Below, one piece after another: positions 1-9,247 of a stretch of 64,000 bases of DNA. The position numbers were made by a program, and so were the translations under genes. Source of the stretch: CAVYUC01 sp963771595 (GTDB lineage: Bacteria; Bacteroidota; Bacteroidia; Bacteroidales; Prolixibacteraceae); the NCBI GenBank assembly GCA_963771595.1, contig CAVYUC010000005.1:1-64000 (forward strand), in the 5' to 3' direction. Below the pieces are notes generated by a model, which did not search any database, was not told where the DNA came from, and saw nothing but the letters and a program-made list of their open reading frames with translations. Positions within the stretch are counted from its first letter, which is position 1; each line of letters opens with the position of its first letter.

Positions 1-89
1 ACACCGAATTGTTCGTTATCGAGGTTGGCTTCCATGAAGTTCCTAAAGCCGGTTTAAAAACTCTTGCTTCGAAATGGACTATCAGGCAT
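1..89 (-). pseudogene. remnant of AraC/TPR regulator (5' end)
   Basis: These 89 bases align end to end with 3494-3582, the first 30 codons of the intact AraC/TPR regulator, with only a handful of differences. The copy is broken: reading from its ATG at 89 a stop appears after 11 codons, and compensating small indels lie near 70 and 40. After the second indel the reading frame of the intact gene resumes (MEANLDNEQFGV, from the ATG at 35), so the gene could continue outside the window from an internal start. It is a recent duplicate, either decayed or with sequence errors. Confidence 0.75.
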
Positions 90-454
90 CTTTTAAATTA
101 TTCCTTAATTTACTAAAAGATACAAAATCCTAATTTATAATCAATGGATTGAATGTAAAAAATCGTTGATGTTGTTGTTTGTTTCTAACAGGTAATTATT
201 TCTACGGATAGCAGACCTGCTGCTGGAGAAAAAGGAAGGTAATTATTTCATTCGGTTTTGCGATAATGTAAAATAAGAATTGATCTTCAATACAAGTAAA
301 TTTGCTGAAGACCAAATTCTATTTTGTTAGAATTAAAATTTAAACAGACGCCAATGTTTTTTTTCATCTTCTTATTTTTCAATTGTTGGAATTCCGGTTT
401 GTTAGAATATTATTGAATTTCGATTGCTACTGATGGAACAAATTCAGGGCATAT
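90..454. other. intergenic region with no recognisable gene
   Basis: This AT-rich stretch lies between the regulator remnant and the terminator of the next gene. I see no open reading frame with family resemblance, no RNA gene and no clear promoter box. It is probably the 5' flank of the duplicated regulator, now without recognisable content. Confidence 0.4.
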
Positions 455-487
455 AAAAAGCCAACCGGCATTTGCCGAATGGCTTTT
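455..487 (-). terminator. intrinsic terminator of the TonB-domain gene
   Basis: Read on the minus strand, a GC-containing stem (AAAGCCATTCGGC with GCCGGTTGGCTTT) is followed by a T-run, just downstream of the gene ending at 530. The 18-bp block between gene and hairpin (494-511) is identical to 3716-3733 beside the terminator of the neighbouring esterase, so the two 3' ends are related by duplication. Confidence 0.75.
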
Positions 488-529
488 CTGAATAGATAAT
501 TTTAACATTAAACTAAAATCCTGAATATT

Positions 530-1252
530 TTATTCTAAATCTGAGCTTACTGTTTTCGCCTTCATCACTTTCAAACCAGGAATATCCGGTAATTTTTCGG
601 CCAATTTTTCCAGTTCTGTAAGATCATTATTTCTTTGGGCTAAAACTTTAAGCCTGTTCCAGTCGCGATTGGCACCTTTTTTATCACCCAACCGGTATTT
701 GCATAAACCTCGGGCAGCCAGCAGGGTTTCGTTGTTTGGAAGAAGGGTGATTCCTTTGTCATAGTAATACATTGCTTTTCGTGGTTTTTGTTTCGAATAC
801 ATCAGTTTGTTTCCTTTTTGCAGGTAATCATTTGCATCTGCCACAATAAACTGCTTCGGGTAAAGAAAGAAATTAACCGAAATTTCGTATTTCATTTCAA
901 CTGCTTTACTATCCTGCATACCGGGAGTCCATTTTCCGTTTGTAAGCCTTAATACCCGAAACAACTCTTTATCAATTTCAGGGCTTACACTGTTTATTAC
1001 TTTATATTTTATCAACCGCCCTTCAGGTGTAACCGTAAACTGGATGATTTCAGTGCCTTGAGTTTTTCGTTCAACTGAAATTTCAGGATAATTGACATTT
1101 TTTCTGAGAAAATCATCGATATTTTGTTCAGGATAACCGGAGCTAACCATGTTTAAACAGGGCATTTGAAATTGATCGTCCTTCATTTCCTGAACTTGTC
1201 CAAAAGAATTTATCGCTAATAAAATACCGGCTAAATACATTAAATTTTTCAT
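530..1252 (-). CDS. secreted TonB C-terminal domain protein with TPR-like tail
   Basis: The protein (240 aa) starts with a signal peptide (MKNLMYLAGILLAINSFG, cleavage before Q), which decides the start at 1252 over a longer upstream reading. Residues about 30-135 resemble a TonB C-terminal domain: YPEISVERKTQGT, then FTVTPEGRLIKYKVINS. There is no N-terminal membrane anchor or proline-rich linker as in a true TonB, so it is a stand-alone periplasmic TonB_C domain. Residues 140-225 resemble one or two TPR units (KPRKAMYYYDKGITLLPNN). It lies downstream of the AraC/TPR regulator on the same strand and shares a 5' block with the esterase at 6054, which suggests common control. Function is not known; a role in envelope sensing is inference. 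Confidence 0.7.
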   Translation of the reverse strand: MKNLMYLAGILLAINSFGQVQEMKDDQFQMPCLNMVSSGYPEQNIDDFLRKNVNYPEISVERKTQGTEIIQFTVTPEGRLIKYKVINSVSPEIDKELFRVLRLTNGKWTPGMQDSKAVEMKYEISVNFFLYPKQFIVADANDYLQKGNKLMYSKQKPRKAMYYYDKGITLLPNNETLLAARGLCKYRLGDKKGANRDWNRLKVLAQRNNDLTELEKLAEKLPDIPGLKVMKAKTVSSDLE

Positions 1253-1286
1253 GACATTTGTTTTTAAATTTGACCTTAAATTCATA

Positions 1287-1410
1287 ATGTCAAGTTCCGG
1301 TAAAACATGTTGCAGCACTAATGAAGCTGGTTGCGAATGATGTTAAGTTTGTGTATGGGAATAATATTCTTGTAGACAGAATGTAATTATTGTTGTGACT
1401 TGTGTTGCAG
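1287..1410 (-). promoter_or_regulatory. paired CTGCAACA motifs upstream of TonB-domain gene
   Basis: On the minus strand the octamer CTGCAACA occurs at 1308-1315 and again at 1403-1410, 95 bp apart. The 35-bp block around the proximal copy (1287-1321) matches 6157-6191, upstream of the esterase gene, at 28 of 35 positions. Both sites lie just upstream of effector genes that neighbour AraC/TPR regulators. They may be binding sites of that regulator type; alternatively the proximal block is simply a shared duplicated sequence. Confidence 0.45.
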
Positions 1411-1449
1411 AGTGGAAAATTCGGGAGTCAATGAATACTTAATATTTTC

Positions 1450-3582
1450 CTATTCAATCTCCCCAAATTCCCGCAGTAACTCTTCAATCTTTTCGTGTTC
1501 TTTTTGGTACTTGGTTTCAACATCTTTTAAAACTTCAGCAAACTCGGGTTCGTTGCGGATATTATCAAGCATCGGACTGTATTTTAAACGGGTTACCAAC
1601 CACACATCATTATAATTCCGTTTTTTTAGTTGAACCAGGTATTCAATTGCTTTTTCTTTTTGATTCAATGTGGAATAGATACAGGCTAAACTGAAATGGG
1701 TTTCATAAATCTGTGCAACCCTCCGGTTAAGTTCAATTTCTTTCTGATTTTTCAGAATCGACTTGTTAAAAATACTCTTTGCTTTTTCATTTTCACCCTG
1801 AACTAAATAAATGTAACCGGCTTCATAAAAGAATTGGTATGGAAATTCACTTTCATCAAAGAATTGTAAAATCTCATTGAAATAGTTGATGGCTTTATTA
1901 TAATCTTTTGAATAAAAATAAAATTGAAAAAGGTCATACAATAAATAAGCATTTTTGTTACTGGAAAATGAATTGGATTTTATAACATATTTACGGCTGG
2001 CATCGAAATTCCCCGAATACAATTCCGACCTCCACAATCTCCTGAAAAAATAAGCAGAATCGTTATCAAAATTCAGAATTTCAAGTGCAACTTTTTGGGA
2101 GACTTCAGGGAAACCAGTAGCATCTAAATGGTTATTAAGCGCTTGTAATGTGTTTGGAACTATTTTTATTTCCTGTGGTTTGGTTTTTTTATACCTGTAA
2201 AAATTCTCAATTGCGTGATAATGATGATCATGCATTGCACGTGCGTTCCAAAAATTTAACCTGTATTTTTCCCACTCTGGAATATTCTCTTTGCTCAATT
2301 TTTCAGATTTATCGGCGTATTCATTGGCCTTTGTAAAATCGCCCTTATGTATGTAGTAATTTTTAAGAAGGTCGTATGCCCAGACATTTTTTTCATCGTA
2401 ATGGATTGCCTTTTGCGCCATTACCAGGCTCGAGTCCATGTATTGTTCTGATAAACTAATAGTAGGCACAAACGATTTAGTCATATAAATATGTCCCAAA
2501 CGTACATAGGCTTCGGCAAAAGTTGAGTCCAGTTGAATTGCTTCTTCAAAATTCAATTTTGCCTTTTGCTCTAATGCCATTTGTTCACTGTTTCCAATAC
2601 TTGCATTTAATCCCTTCAGATTCAGGTATTCTTCTCCCAACAAAAATTTGTTGTATGCCGCCAGGTTATTGGTGGGTATTTTCTCAATTTCTTCAATTTC
2701 TTCTGCCGAGAGATTTGGCTTTAACTTGTTTACCACAGCATAGGCAACTTCTTTTCGTAATTCAAAATAATTTGAAAGTGAAAGATTTTCGTTTAAGCGC
2801 AAAATTACTTTGCCCGATTTAGTTTCAAGAAGTTCGAACCACACCGTTGTATTTCCATTGCTTGTTTCTCCTTTTGCACTGAGAATAAAATTGGCATTTG
2901 TTTTTTTTGCAATTTCCATTGCGCTTAAACCGGAATTTTTATACTGATCCATAATTGCGTCCGGAACCACTTCAATATCTTTTATCGAAAAAAGGTTATC
3001 CAGAATATCTTCCCGTAATCCGTTGATGATATAGCTTTTTTCTGCTGAAGGACTTAAATCTTCGAAATACAAAATTGCAATGGTTTTGCCCTGCTTTTTG
3101 GGAGAATTGATTTTAGGCCAGAAGATAATAAAGAAAACATTGGTAAGTAAGATGAAAACTATTGACCAGACAATAAAATCACTTTTGTCAAATTTCACTG
3201 GCTTTAACCAGGCTTTGTGTTTTAAGGGAAGAGCGTTTACTTTTTCGTGGTTTTCAGATTCTCCCGGCGTATATCCAAAATGTTCCCTGAAACATTTAAT
3301 AAAATAAGAGGTACTTCCAAAACCTACCTTGTATGAAATTTCGGAAACTGTAAATGAAGTTTCCTGAAGAAGTTCTTTTGCTTTTTTTAAACGAACCTGA
3401 CGAATATACTGGCTGGCTGAAATATTTAAGGCTTCCCCTATTTTCCGGTGTAAATTTGAGCGGCTCATTCCCAATTCTCCCGCCATTTCGGAAACACCGA
3501 ATTGTTCGTTATCGAGGTTGGCTTCCATGAGTTCTGAAAGCCGGTTTAAAAACTCTTGCTGCGCTTTGGAACTATCAGACAT
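1450..3582 (-). CDS. membrane-anchored AraC-type regulator with TPR sensor domain
   Basis: This 710-aa protein has an AraC-family double HTH at residues about 8-108 (FGVSEMAGELGMSRSNLHRKI and the second helix pair ending FREHFGYTPGE). One membrane segment follows at about 136-155 (FIVWSIVFILLTNVFFIIFW). Next is a TolB/FlgO-like alpha/beta domain (TIAILYFEDLSPSAEKSYI, about 166-265), and then a long array of TPR helices to the C-terminus. The layout matches CadC-type one-component regulators, with DNA binding inside the cell and a sensor outside, but with an AraC rather than a winged HTH. It sits between two secreted effector genes on the same strand. A second, frameshifted member lies at 49823-51880. 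The ligand is unknown. Confidence 0.85.
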   Translation of the reverse strand: MSDSSKAQQEFLNRLSELMEANLDNEQFGVSEMAGELGMSRSNLHRKIGEALNISASQYIRQVRLKKAKELLQETSFTVSEISYKVGFGSTSYFIKCFREHFGYTPGESENHEKVNALPLKHKAWLKPVKFDKSDFIVWSIVFILLTNVFFIIFWPKINSPKKQGKTIAILYFEDLSPSAEKSYIINGLREDILDNLFSIKDIEVVPDAIMDQYKNSGLSAMEIAKKTNANFILSAKGETSNGNTTVWFELLETKSGKVILRLNENLSLSNYFELRKEVAYAVVNKLKPNLSAEEIEEIEKIPTNNLAAYNKFLLGEEYLNLKGLNASIGNSEQMALEQKAKLNFEEAIQLDSTFAEAYVRLGHIYMTKSFVPTISLSEQYMDSSLVMAQKAIHYDEKNVWAYDLLKNYYIHKGDFTKANEYADKSEKLSKENIPEWEKYRLNFWNARAMHDHHYHAIENFYRYKKTKPQEIKIVPNTLQALNNHLDATGFPEVSQKVALEILNFDNDSAYFFRRLWRSELYSGNFDASRKYVIKSNSFSSNKNAYLLYDLFQFYFYSKDYNKAINYFNEILQFFDESEFPYQFFYEAGYIYLVQGENEKAKSIFNKSILKNQKEIELNRRVAQIYETHFSLACIYSTLNQKEKAIEYLVQLKKRNYNDVWLVTRLKYSPMLDNIRNEPEFAEVLKDVETKYQKEHEKIEELLREFGEIE

Positions 3583-3675
3583 CTAATTGTTTCTTACTTA
3601 AAATTCCTGAATAAGTTAAGAAAAAAAAATGGTTTACATCTAAAGGTTGAACAATCCGTTTCATCTGATTTTTAA

Positions 3676-3708
3676 ACAAAAAGCCATCCGATATACGGAT
3701 GGCCTTTT
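3676..3708 (-). terminator. intrinsic terminator of the T9SS esterase
   Basis: A perfect 8-bp stem, GCCATCCG (3683-3690) with CGGATGGC (3696-3703) and a 5-nt loop, is followed on the minus strand by a T-run. It lies 55 bp after the expected stop of the esterase gene. The flanking 18 bp (3716-3733) are identical to the flank of the terminator at 455-487. Confidence 0.8.
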
Positions 3709-3763
3709 CCACTTTAGATAATTTTAACATTAAGGGGATTAACGTACTATGAAACTCTAATAA

Positions 3764-6054
3764 CTATTGTTTTACAATTTTTTGGGTTTGGAAATACCCG
3801 TCCTGAATTCACTTTTAACAAATAAATTCCGGGTACAAATGAGGATAAGTCAATCCGGTGCAACGTCTCATTTGTATCGGCGCTGTATACCATCCGGCCA
3901 CCCATATCCGAAAGTGTAACTTTATATCCGGTTGCACTTTCGGTTTGGATGTGTAATGTTTTACTTACGGGATTTGGATATATTTTCAATTCCGCCTTCA
4001 GGTTATTTTGAATACCTGTTATTAAACCCAGCTTCACCTGGGAATCAGATTCGGAAGCTGATAATTTTTGTTTTAATACAACAACAATTATGGTATCAGC
4101 TTGCAGATAAAATGGAATTTCTGCCGTTTCGTAGATTTGAATAGGAAATGCGGGCTTTATATTCAACTCGTGTTTCAATCCCGGTTAACCGCGCTGTTCC
4201 GGATTGATCCGACCGCAGGGTTTTCCCGGCAACACTGATTGCCGCATCGGGTATTCCTTTTCCTGATTCATTTATCAGTATAAAACGCAGGTCTGCCCAT
4301 TTTGGTGTTAGCTGCACTGTTGCAGTTTGTCCCGGCTGAAGCGGGATATGCACAACTTCGGTAAAATATCCCTGTTTGAAAATCCGGCAATCAAGCATTC
4401 CCTCCGCCAGATTTTGCACCGAAGTATAACCATTGCTACCTGTTAAGGTGGCTCTTCCGTTCTGAGAAACCACTGCTTCATGTACAGGACTATTATAACC
4501 TCTTTCCACTACCTGCAGGTAGGAATCTTTTACTAAAAGGAAGTTGAATACGGTGTCCGTATAAATGGTTAAACTGGTTTCCAGCGGGAAATATTTCTCC
4601 TTGCCAATATACAAGTTATGAATACCTGACCCAATCCGGTAATAATTTCCGTCAGCATCCTGCGTGCAGCTCTCATCATTTATCCTGACATCACAAAAAT
4701 CAATGGGTTTTCCTGTCGTAAAATCAGAGATACTGATTTTTATCTGAGGAATACCTTCATTCACGCCAAAAATATAAGGTTTACCTAAAAATCCCGAACT
4801 GGAAATTCCAACTGCCTTGTACACCCCTTTGCTGAGATCGGTTAAGGGAATCAACTCCAGGCTATCCGCCGCCACATTCATCTCAAACAATTTGTTTGTT
4901 TCAATAGCTTCTGCACTGTCTGGTGTTTCTGCCGGCACAATAAAGATTTTACCATTCGAATTCAGCCATGCTTTTAGATGATCAGTGGATGAATAAGTAT
5001 AATGTGAATTGATTTGAAGCAATGAAGGCGATAAATTTTCAGAAAACATGGGCAACATAAAATCCTGAACCCTTTGAAGTATATCCTCTTCACTGTTTTC
5101 TTTATAGTAAAGGAATTTATGATCAATATTATTCTCTGTTAAAGTCAGGGAATAGTTGTTGTTTAATATAATGTTTTTATTGATAGAGTTGCAATCAAGT
5201 ACCAAGGCTCTTAACTGCTTCAGGTTTTCAATATTGGAAGAGATCATTTGCATCGGGTCTTGATTTAGCCATTGGGAAGCGGCATCATTCGTTTTTCCGG
5301 AAGCCAGAAAAGGCAACTGTCCGTAACTCGGAGGAGTGTTTATATCCGGGGAAAATGCTGCGGACATGGCCAACAACCTGTTTGCAAATTCATCGGGTGT
5401 AGGAAATTTGTCAGCATCCACAGCGGTTTGAATATTAGCTTTCCAGATAATTGTATCGTTGAACACCGTTTGGAAATCTATGAATGCATTCATTGCATAA
5501 ACTGCACTAAAAATATCCGGGTGTTTGGTGGCCAGCTTTAAAGCTCCGTATCCGCCCATACTGTTGCCGGCAATTCCGCGTCCGGATGCAAATGGCAGCG
5601 ACCGGAAATTTTGGTCAACGAATGCCACTACATCATCTACAACAAAATCTTCCCAGTTTCCGGTTACCTGCGAATTGGTGTACCAGCAACCCTGCAGCTT
5701 GTTTCTGCCATCTACAGCCACAACAATTACCGGGTTAATTGTCCCCGAATTAATTTTTTTATCCAGTATTTCAACCAGGTTTTTGTCTCCCCGTGTTCTG
5801 AACCATTCACTGTTGGTTTCCTTTTCACCAGACAACAGGTAGATGACAGGATAGTATCTTTCAGAATTATCATCATAGCCTGGCGGCAGGTAAACCGAAA
5901 TGTTTCGTGTTGCTGCATCGTTAAACATATTCGTTTTTAATCCTTCACTATTCACTTGTAAAATCATTGGTTTAACGGGGTATTGTTGGGAAAAACCCTG
6001 GAAGGCAATTAAAACGGAAATCATCAGAACGCTGAAAAACAGCTTTGTTTTCAT
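3764..6054 (-). pseudogene. secreted esterase with T9SS sorting tail, two frameshifts
   Basis: The reading starts at MKTKLFFSVLMISVLIAFQGFSQ (signal peptide), which decides 6054 over the longer reading from 6120. An alpha/beta-hydrolase esterase domain follows (esterase D / feruloyl-esterase-like), with the nucleophile motif GNSMGGYGALK. Next come carboxypeptidase-regulatory-like beta sandwiches and a type A Por sorting domain (IYPNPVSKTLHIQT ... GIYLLKVNSGRV). A frame change lies at about 4096-4178. A second lies in the T-run near 3778-3795; past it the third frame reads QTQKIVKQ and stops at 3764, the normal ending of such tails. All domains are otherwise intact, so this is either a recent pseudogene or two indel errors. 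The substrate is probably an acylated sugar or polymer at the cell surface. Confidence 0.7.
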
Positions 6055-6156
6055 GTTTTTCACTTTTAAAAAACATGCTGTACTGCGCATCTTTGCCAAA
6101 AAAGTAATTTGTGTTTTCATAATATTAATTTTTAAAATTCCGACATCATTTTGTTG

Positions 6157-6268
6157 ATGCCAAGTTCAGGCAAAGCGTGTTGCAGTGCTAATTAATATTG
6201 TTGAAAAAAGTAAAAACTTTACAGGGGCAAGTGTAACATTTGTTGAATGAATGTAAGATATGTTGCAG
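6157..6268 (-). promoter_or_regulatory. paired CTGCAACA motifs upstream of esterase
   Basis: The minus strand carries CTGCAACA at 6178-6185 and at 6261-6268, 83 bp apart. The proximal copy is embedded in a 35-bp block that matches 1287-1321. TTACATTC follows the distal motif here, and also near 1379-1386. The position, about 100-210 bp upstream of the signal-peptide start, suits an activator of the AraC class. No experiment is implied. Confidence 0.45.
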
Positions 6269-6335
6269 TGTTGGTCTCAATCAGATAATACCGGCTGTTT
6301 TTCACTGGATACCAATGGTTCGGTTTTGTGTTTAA

Positions 6336-6659
6336 TTAATTTTGATTTTCGTATTTTCTAACTGTTTTAGCAACTTCATTATGAATTTTTTTATATTCTT
6401 TTTCGGTTAAAGCAAGTATTTTTTGAAAGTCAGCTTCATCACGAATATTGTCAAACATGGGATTATGTTTCATTTGGGTAACAGCCAGTAAATTTGTGCT
6501 TTTGTTTTTCCGAAGCGATTCCATGGCTTTTTCTTTTTCCCCCATTGCAGAATAAACAGCAGCTAAATGAATTTGCGGGATTGCCATTTGCTTCCAATGA
6601 TAAATTTTAATTTGGTGGTTTAATTTTTTTATTGATGCGGCAAATGCTGAATCAGGAGA
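6336..6659 (-). pseudogene. C-terminal remnant of an AraC/TPR regulator
   Basis: An open frame runs from 6659 to a stop at 6336. Its last 80 residues align with the C-terminus of the intact regulator: KHNPMFDNIRDEADFQKIL here against KYSPMLDNIRNEPEFAEVL there. No HTH, membrane segment or TolB-like domain precedes it; a stop codon lies at 6660-6662. It is the 3' end of a third regulator copy, upstream of the esterase on the same strand, consistent with an alternating regulator-effector duplication. Confidence 0.75.
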
Positions 6660-6779
6660 TCATAAATTTGCTTACCTTTCATTTCAAATGAACTGTTAAT
6701 TATTATTTACGTTAAACTAGATAAACTGATTCGGAGAATTAACTGATCTCCGGGACAGCAAACCGAAGTGTTTTCAACT

Positions 6780-7850
6780 ATGGCAGCATTATTTTTCTTT
6801 TTCTTCTTTTCGATAACCATTTCTTTTTTGTGTTCTATCTGGGAAGCGGTGCTTTTAAGTGTTACCCCAACATTTGTAAGCCACATGGAAAGGGAAAAAC
6901 CATTAACAGGAAAATTACTGAACCGGTTTAAGGAAGATATCGACCGGCCGCTTTCAGCAATTTTAACACTCAACACCATTGCGCATACTGTTGGTGCCAT
7001 TGGGGTGGGAGTGGAAGCCGGGAAAATTTTTGGTACGCATCATCTTAACCTGTATTTTTTTGAAATTACTTATGAATCGTTAATTGCAGGACTGATGACC
7101 CTTGCCATTTTAGTCCTTTCCGAAATCATCCCCAAAACCGTTGGCGCCAGTTACTGGAAAAATCTCACCCCATTTACCGTGCGTTCGCTAAGAATTTTGA
7201 TGATTGTTCTGGCACCTTTTGTCTGGTTAAGCAAGTGGATTACCCGGCTCATAAAAAACGACAGCAGCAGAAGTGTTTTCAGCCGGGCCGATTTTTCTGC
7301 AATGGCCGATGCCGGTTTGAAAAGCGGGGCGCTGGATCGCGAAGAAAAGTCGATTATTCAGAATTTACTGCGGCTTGAAAATATTAAAGTCAGGGGAATA
7401 ATGACTCCGCGGTCGGTTATTATGATGGTGAATGAAGAAATGTCGATGAATGAAATTTTTGATGAATTCAATCCTTTGGTTTTTTCGCGGATTCCGGTGT
7501 TTAAGGATCATCCGGATAACATTACAGGGTTAATTCTCAAAGACAGCATTCTTGAAAACCTGGCGCAGGACCGGCATTCATTGAAGGCAACCGAACTGAA
7601 ACGCGATATTTTATTTGTTGAAGATTCGTTTTCGGTGGCTAAACTTATGGATACCCTGATTTTGCGGCGGCAGCACCTTGCCATGGTTGCCGATAGCTTT
7701 GGAAGTGTGGTCGGGCTGGTGACCATGGAAGATTTATTCGAAACATTGCTGGGCCTCGAAATCGTGGATGAAACCGATAAAGTGGAAGACATGCAAAAGC
7801 TTGCACGCGAAAACTGGAAAAAGCGTGCTAATCCAAACCGGAAACCATAA
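6780..7850 (+). CDS. CNNM-domain and CBS-pair membrane transporter (hemolysin C/CorB family)
   Basis: The 356-aa protein has an N-terminal DUF21/CNNM membrane domain with about four hydrophobic segments (ALFFFFFFSITISFL, LIAGLMTLAILVLSEIIPKT, FTVRSLRILMIVLAPFVWL). A CBS pair follows (MTPRSVIMMVNEEMSMNEIF, then a second repeat ending VVGLVTMEDLFETLLG). The family moves Mg2+ or other divalent ions, or links ion efflux to nucleotide sensing by the CBS pair. The usual C-terminal CorC_HlyC domain is absent. ATG at 6780 is preferred to an in-frame GTG at 6768. It stands alone between opposing genes. Confidence 0.85.
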   Translation: MAALFFFFFFSITISFLCSIWEAVLLSVTPTFVSHMEREKPLTGKLLNRFKEDIDRPLSAILTLNTIAHTVGAIGVGVEAGKIFGTHHLNLYFFEITYESLIAGLMTLAILVLSEIIPKTVGASYWKNLTPFTVRSLRILMIVLAPFVWLSKWITRLIKNDSSRSVFSRADFSAMADAGLKSGALDREEKSIIQNLLRLENIKVRGIMTPRSVIMMVNEEMSMNEIFDEFNPLVFSRIPVFKDHPDNITGLILKDSILENLAQDRHSLKATELKRDILFVEDSFSVAKLMDTLILRRQHLAMVADSFGSVVGLVTMEDLFETLLGLEIVDETDKVEDMQKLARENWKKRANPNRKP

Positions 7851-7929
7851 TATCTCATGTTTCCTTTGAAAAGGAAGTGTCAGTATCTTTGCATTGGAAA
7901 GCTGTCTGAAGGATTTATAAGACCTTGTT

Positions 7930-8658
7930 TTATAATTGTTTTATAAATATATCCTTGAATTTCATATACAATTCATCACCGGTGTGTAACTGCAGTCCAA
8001 TGAACCCTTTTTTTCCAACATCATATTGTTTGTGCACCTCGTTGTTTAAAATTTCTTTTCCTTTAAAATTGGTTATCATATCACCGTTTAGCCAGGCCTG
8101 GATTTTATTTCCGTCGGCAAAAACTTCAAGTTCGTTCCATTTTTCTTCATCATCGTTACTGTAAAGCATGTTGACTTCCTTTTCCTGCATCGATTCATCT
8201 ACCCACTCATCTTTAGGCACATCCGGATAAATCCAGCGCTGTTCTCCGCGTGTTTCATCCCAGATAAAACCAGTTCTCCACGGCAATGGCGGGTGGATGT
8301 CAATCTGAGGTCCGTCGAGCCAGTAATTTTCTTCGTCGTAGCGGCTGCGAAGCTGAATTCCGCTGTTTCCCGGACTTGATTTGTATGCAGCAAATTTCAA
8401 TAACAGTTCAAAATTGTCGAATTCAGTTTCTGTCAGCAACCATACATAATTATGTGCGGTGTCGCCAACGGAATTGACAACGATAGTTCCGTTTTCAACT
8501 GTCCAGTAATTTTTAACTGAATCTTCGGGCTGTGCTTTGATTTCCCAGCCAGCTAAATCAATTCCGTTAAATAAATTATCATAACCAGCCGGTACCTGGC
8601 CGGAAACATTCATAAATGACAGGAACAAAAGAAATGTGATTAACCGGATTGCATTCAT
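7930..8658 (-). CDS. DUF1080 (3-keto-disaccharide hydrolase-like) secreted protein
   Basis: The start at 8658 gives a clean signal peptide (MNAIRLITFLLFLSFMNVSG). The rest (about 220 aa) is one DUF1080 concanavalin-like fold: FNGIDLAGWEI near the start, then WTVENGTIVV, NSGIQLRSR, DGPQIDIHP and GFIGLQLHTGDELYMKFKDIFIK at the end. This family includes 3-keto-glycoside hydrolases and is common in polysaccharide-degrading Bacteroidota. The substrate cannot be deduced. The upstream gene ends 58 bp before this start on the same strand. Confidence 0.85.
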   Translation of the reverse strand: MNAIRLITFLLFLSFMNVSGQVPAGYDNLFNGIDLAGWEIKAQPEDSVKNYWTVENGTIVVNSVGDTAHNYVWLLTETEFDNFELLLKFAAYKSSPGNSGIQLRSRYDEENYWLDGPQIDIHPPLPWRTGFIWDETRGEQRWIYPDVPKDEWVDESMQEKEVNMLYSNDDEEKWNELEVFADGNKIQAWLNGDMITNFKGKEILNNEVHKQYDVGKKGFIGLQLHTGDELYMKFKDIFIKQL

Positions 8659-8716
8659 AGTGTTTGTATTAAATAGTTTATTATTTTGAATTCTTTTCCT
8701 CAGAAATTTAAACAGT

Positions 8717-9217
8717 TCAATTTTCAATCATTTTTTCAATATCGTCATCCGATTCCGGAACATTCATTTCATCCGATTCAGATCGGGCTGTAACAAAATC
8801 CATTTTTTTCATGGAGGCCTTTACTACCATACCAATAACAAAGCGCAGGGCAATATGTTCCATGGGTTCAGGAAGGTAGGGGATGTCGATTTTCTCGTTC
8901 GCACATTTTGTTAACCGCCGGATTAACCGTTTGGCTTCTTTATTATCGAGGCCTTTGTCGGCACTGCGTATCAGGTCGTAAAATTCATTCGGCAGATGAT
9001 CATAAAGGAACCCATCGATTTTAAGAATAACTTTAATAAGAATTTTTTCTTCGCCTGTTTCATTGATAATGGGCACATTAATTTTTTTATTTAATCGCTG
9101 TGCAAGATCCTTGATTTCTTCGGTTGTCATTTTATACCTTTTTTCCGGCGGGGCATAAAATTCGTGTAAAAGACCTTCAAATTCTTCTGTCGTTAGTTCA
9201 GCTACTGTTTTTACCAT
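8717..9217 (-). CDS. hypothetical cytoplasmic protein, 166 aa
   Basis: I do not recognise this protein. It is rich in Glu and Lys, has no signal peptide or membrane segment, and is predicted mostly helical (TEEFEGLLHEFY, KEAKRLIRRLTKCANE). Its acidic tail (ESDDDIEKMIEN) ends just before the DUF1080 gene. It follows the CHAP-like gene by 30 bp on the same strand, so the two are probably cotranscribed. Confidence 0.6.
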   Translation of the reverse strand: MVKTVAELTTEEFEGLLHEFYAPPEKRYKMTTEEIKDLAQRLNKKINVPIINETGEEKILIKVILKIDGFLYDHLPNEFYDLIRSADKGLDNKEAKRLIRRLTKCANEKIDIPYLPEPMEHIALRFVIGMVVKASMKKMDFVTARSESDEMNVPESDDDIEKMIEN

Positions 9218-9247
9218 GATTTAATGATTTAATTTTATTAAAAGATA

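Noticed and set aside
6157..6195. 12-codon plus-strand peptide (ATG to TAA) containing a CCS triplet as a Cys leader
   Set aside because: No terminator or + strand sulfur gene follows; the block is better explained as the duplicated upstream region of the minus-strand effectors.
7884..7891. TATCTTTG as a promoter for an antisense RNA over the DUF1080 gene
   Set aside because: The nearest -33 TTTG is only 15 bp away and nothing downstream on the + strand looks like a gene or RNA.
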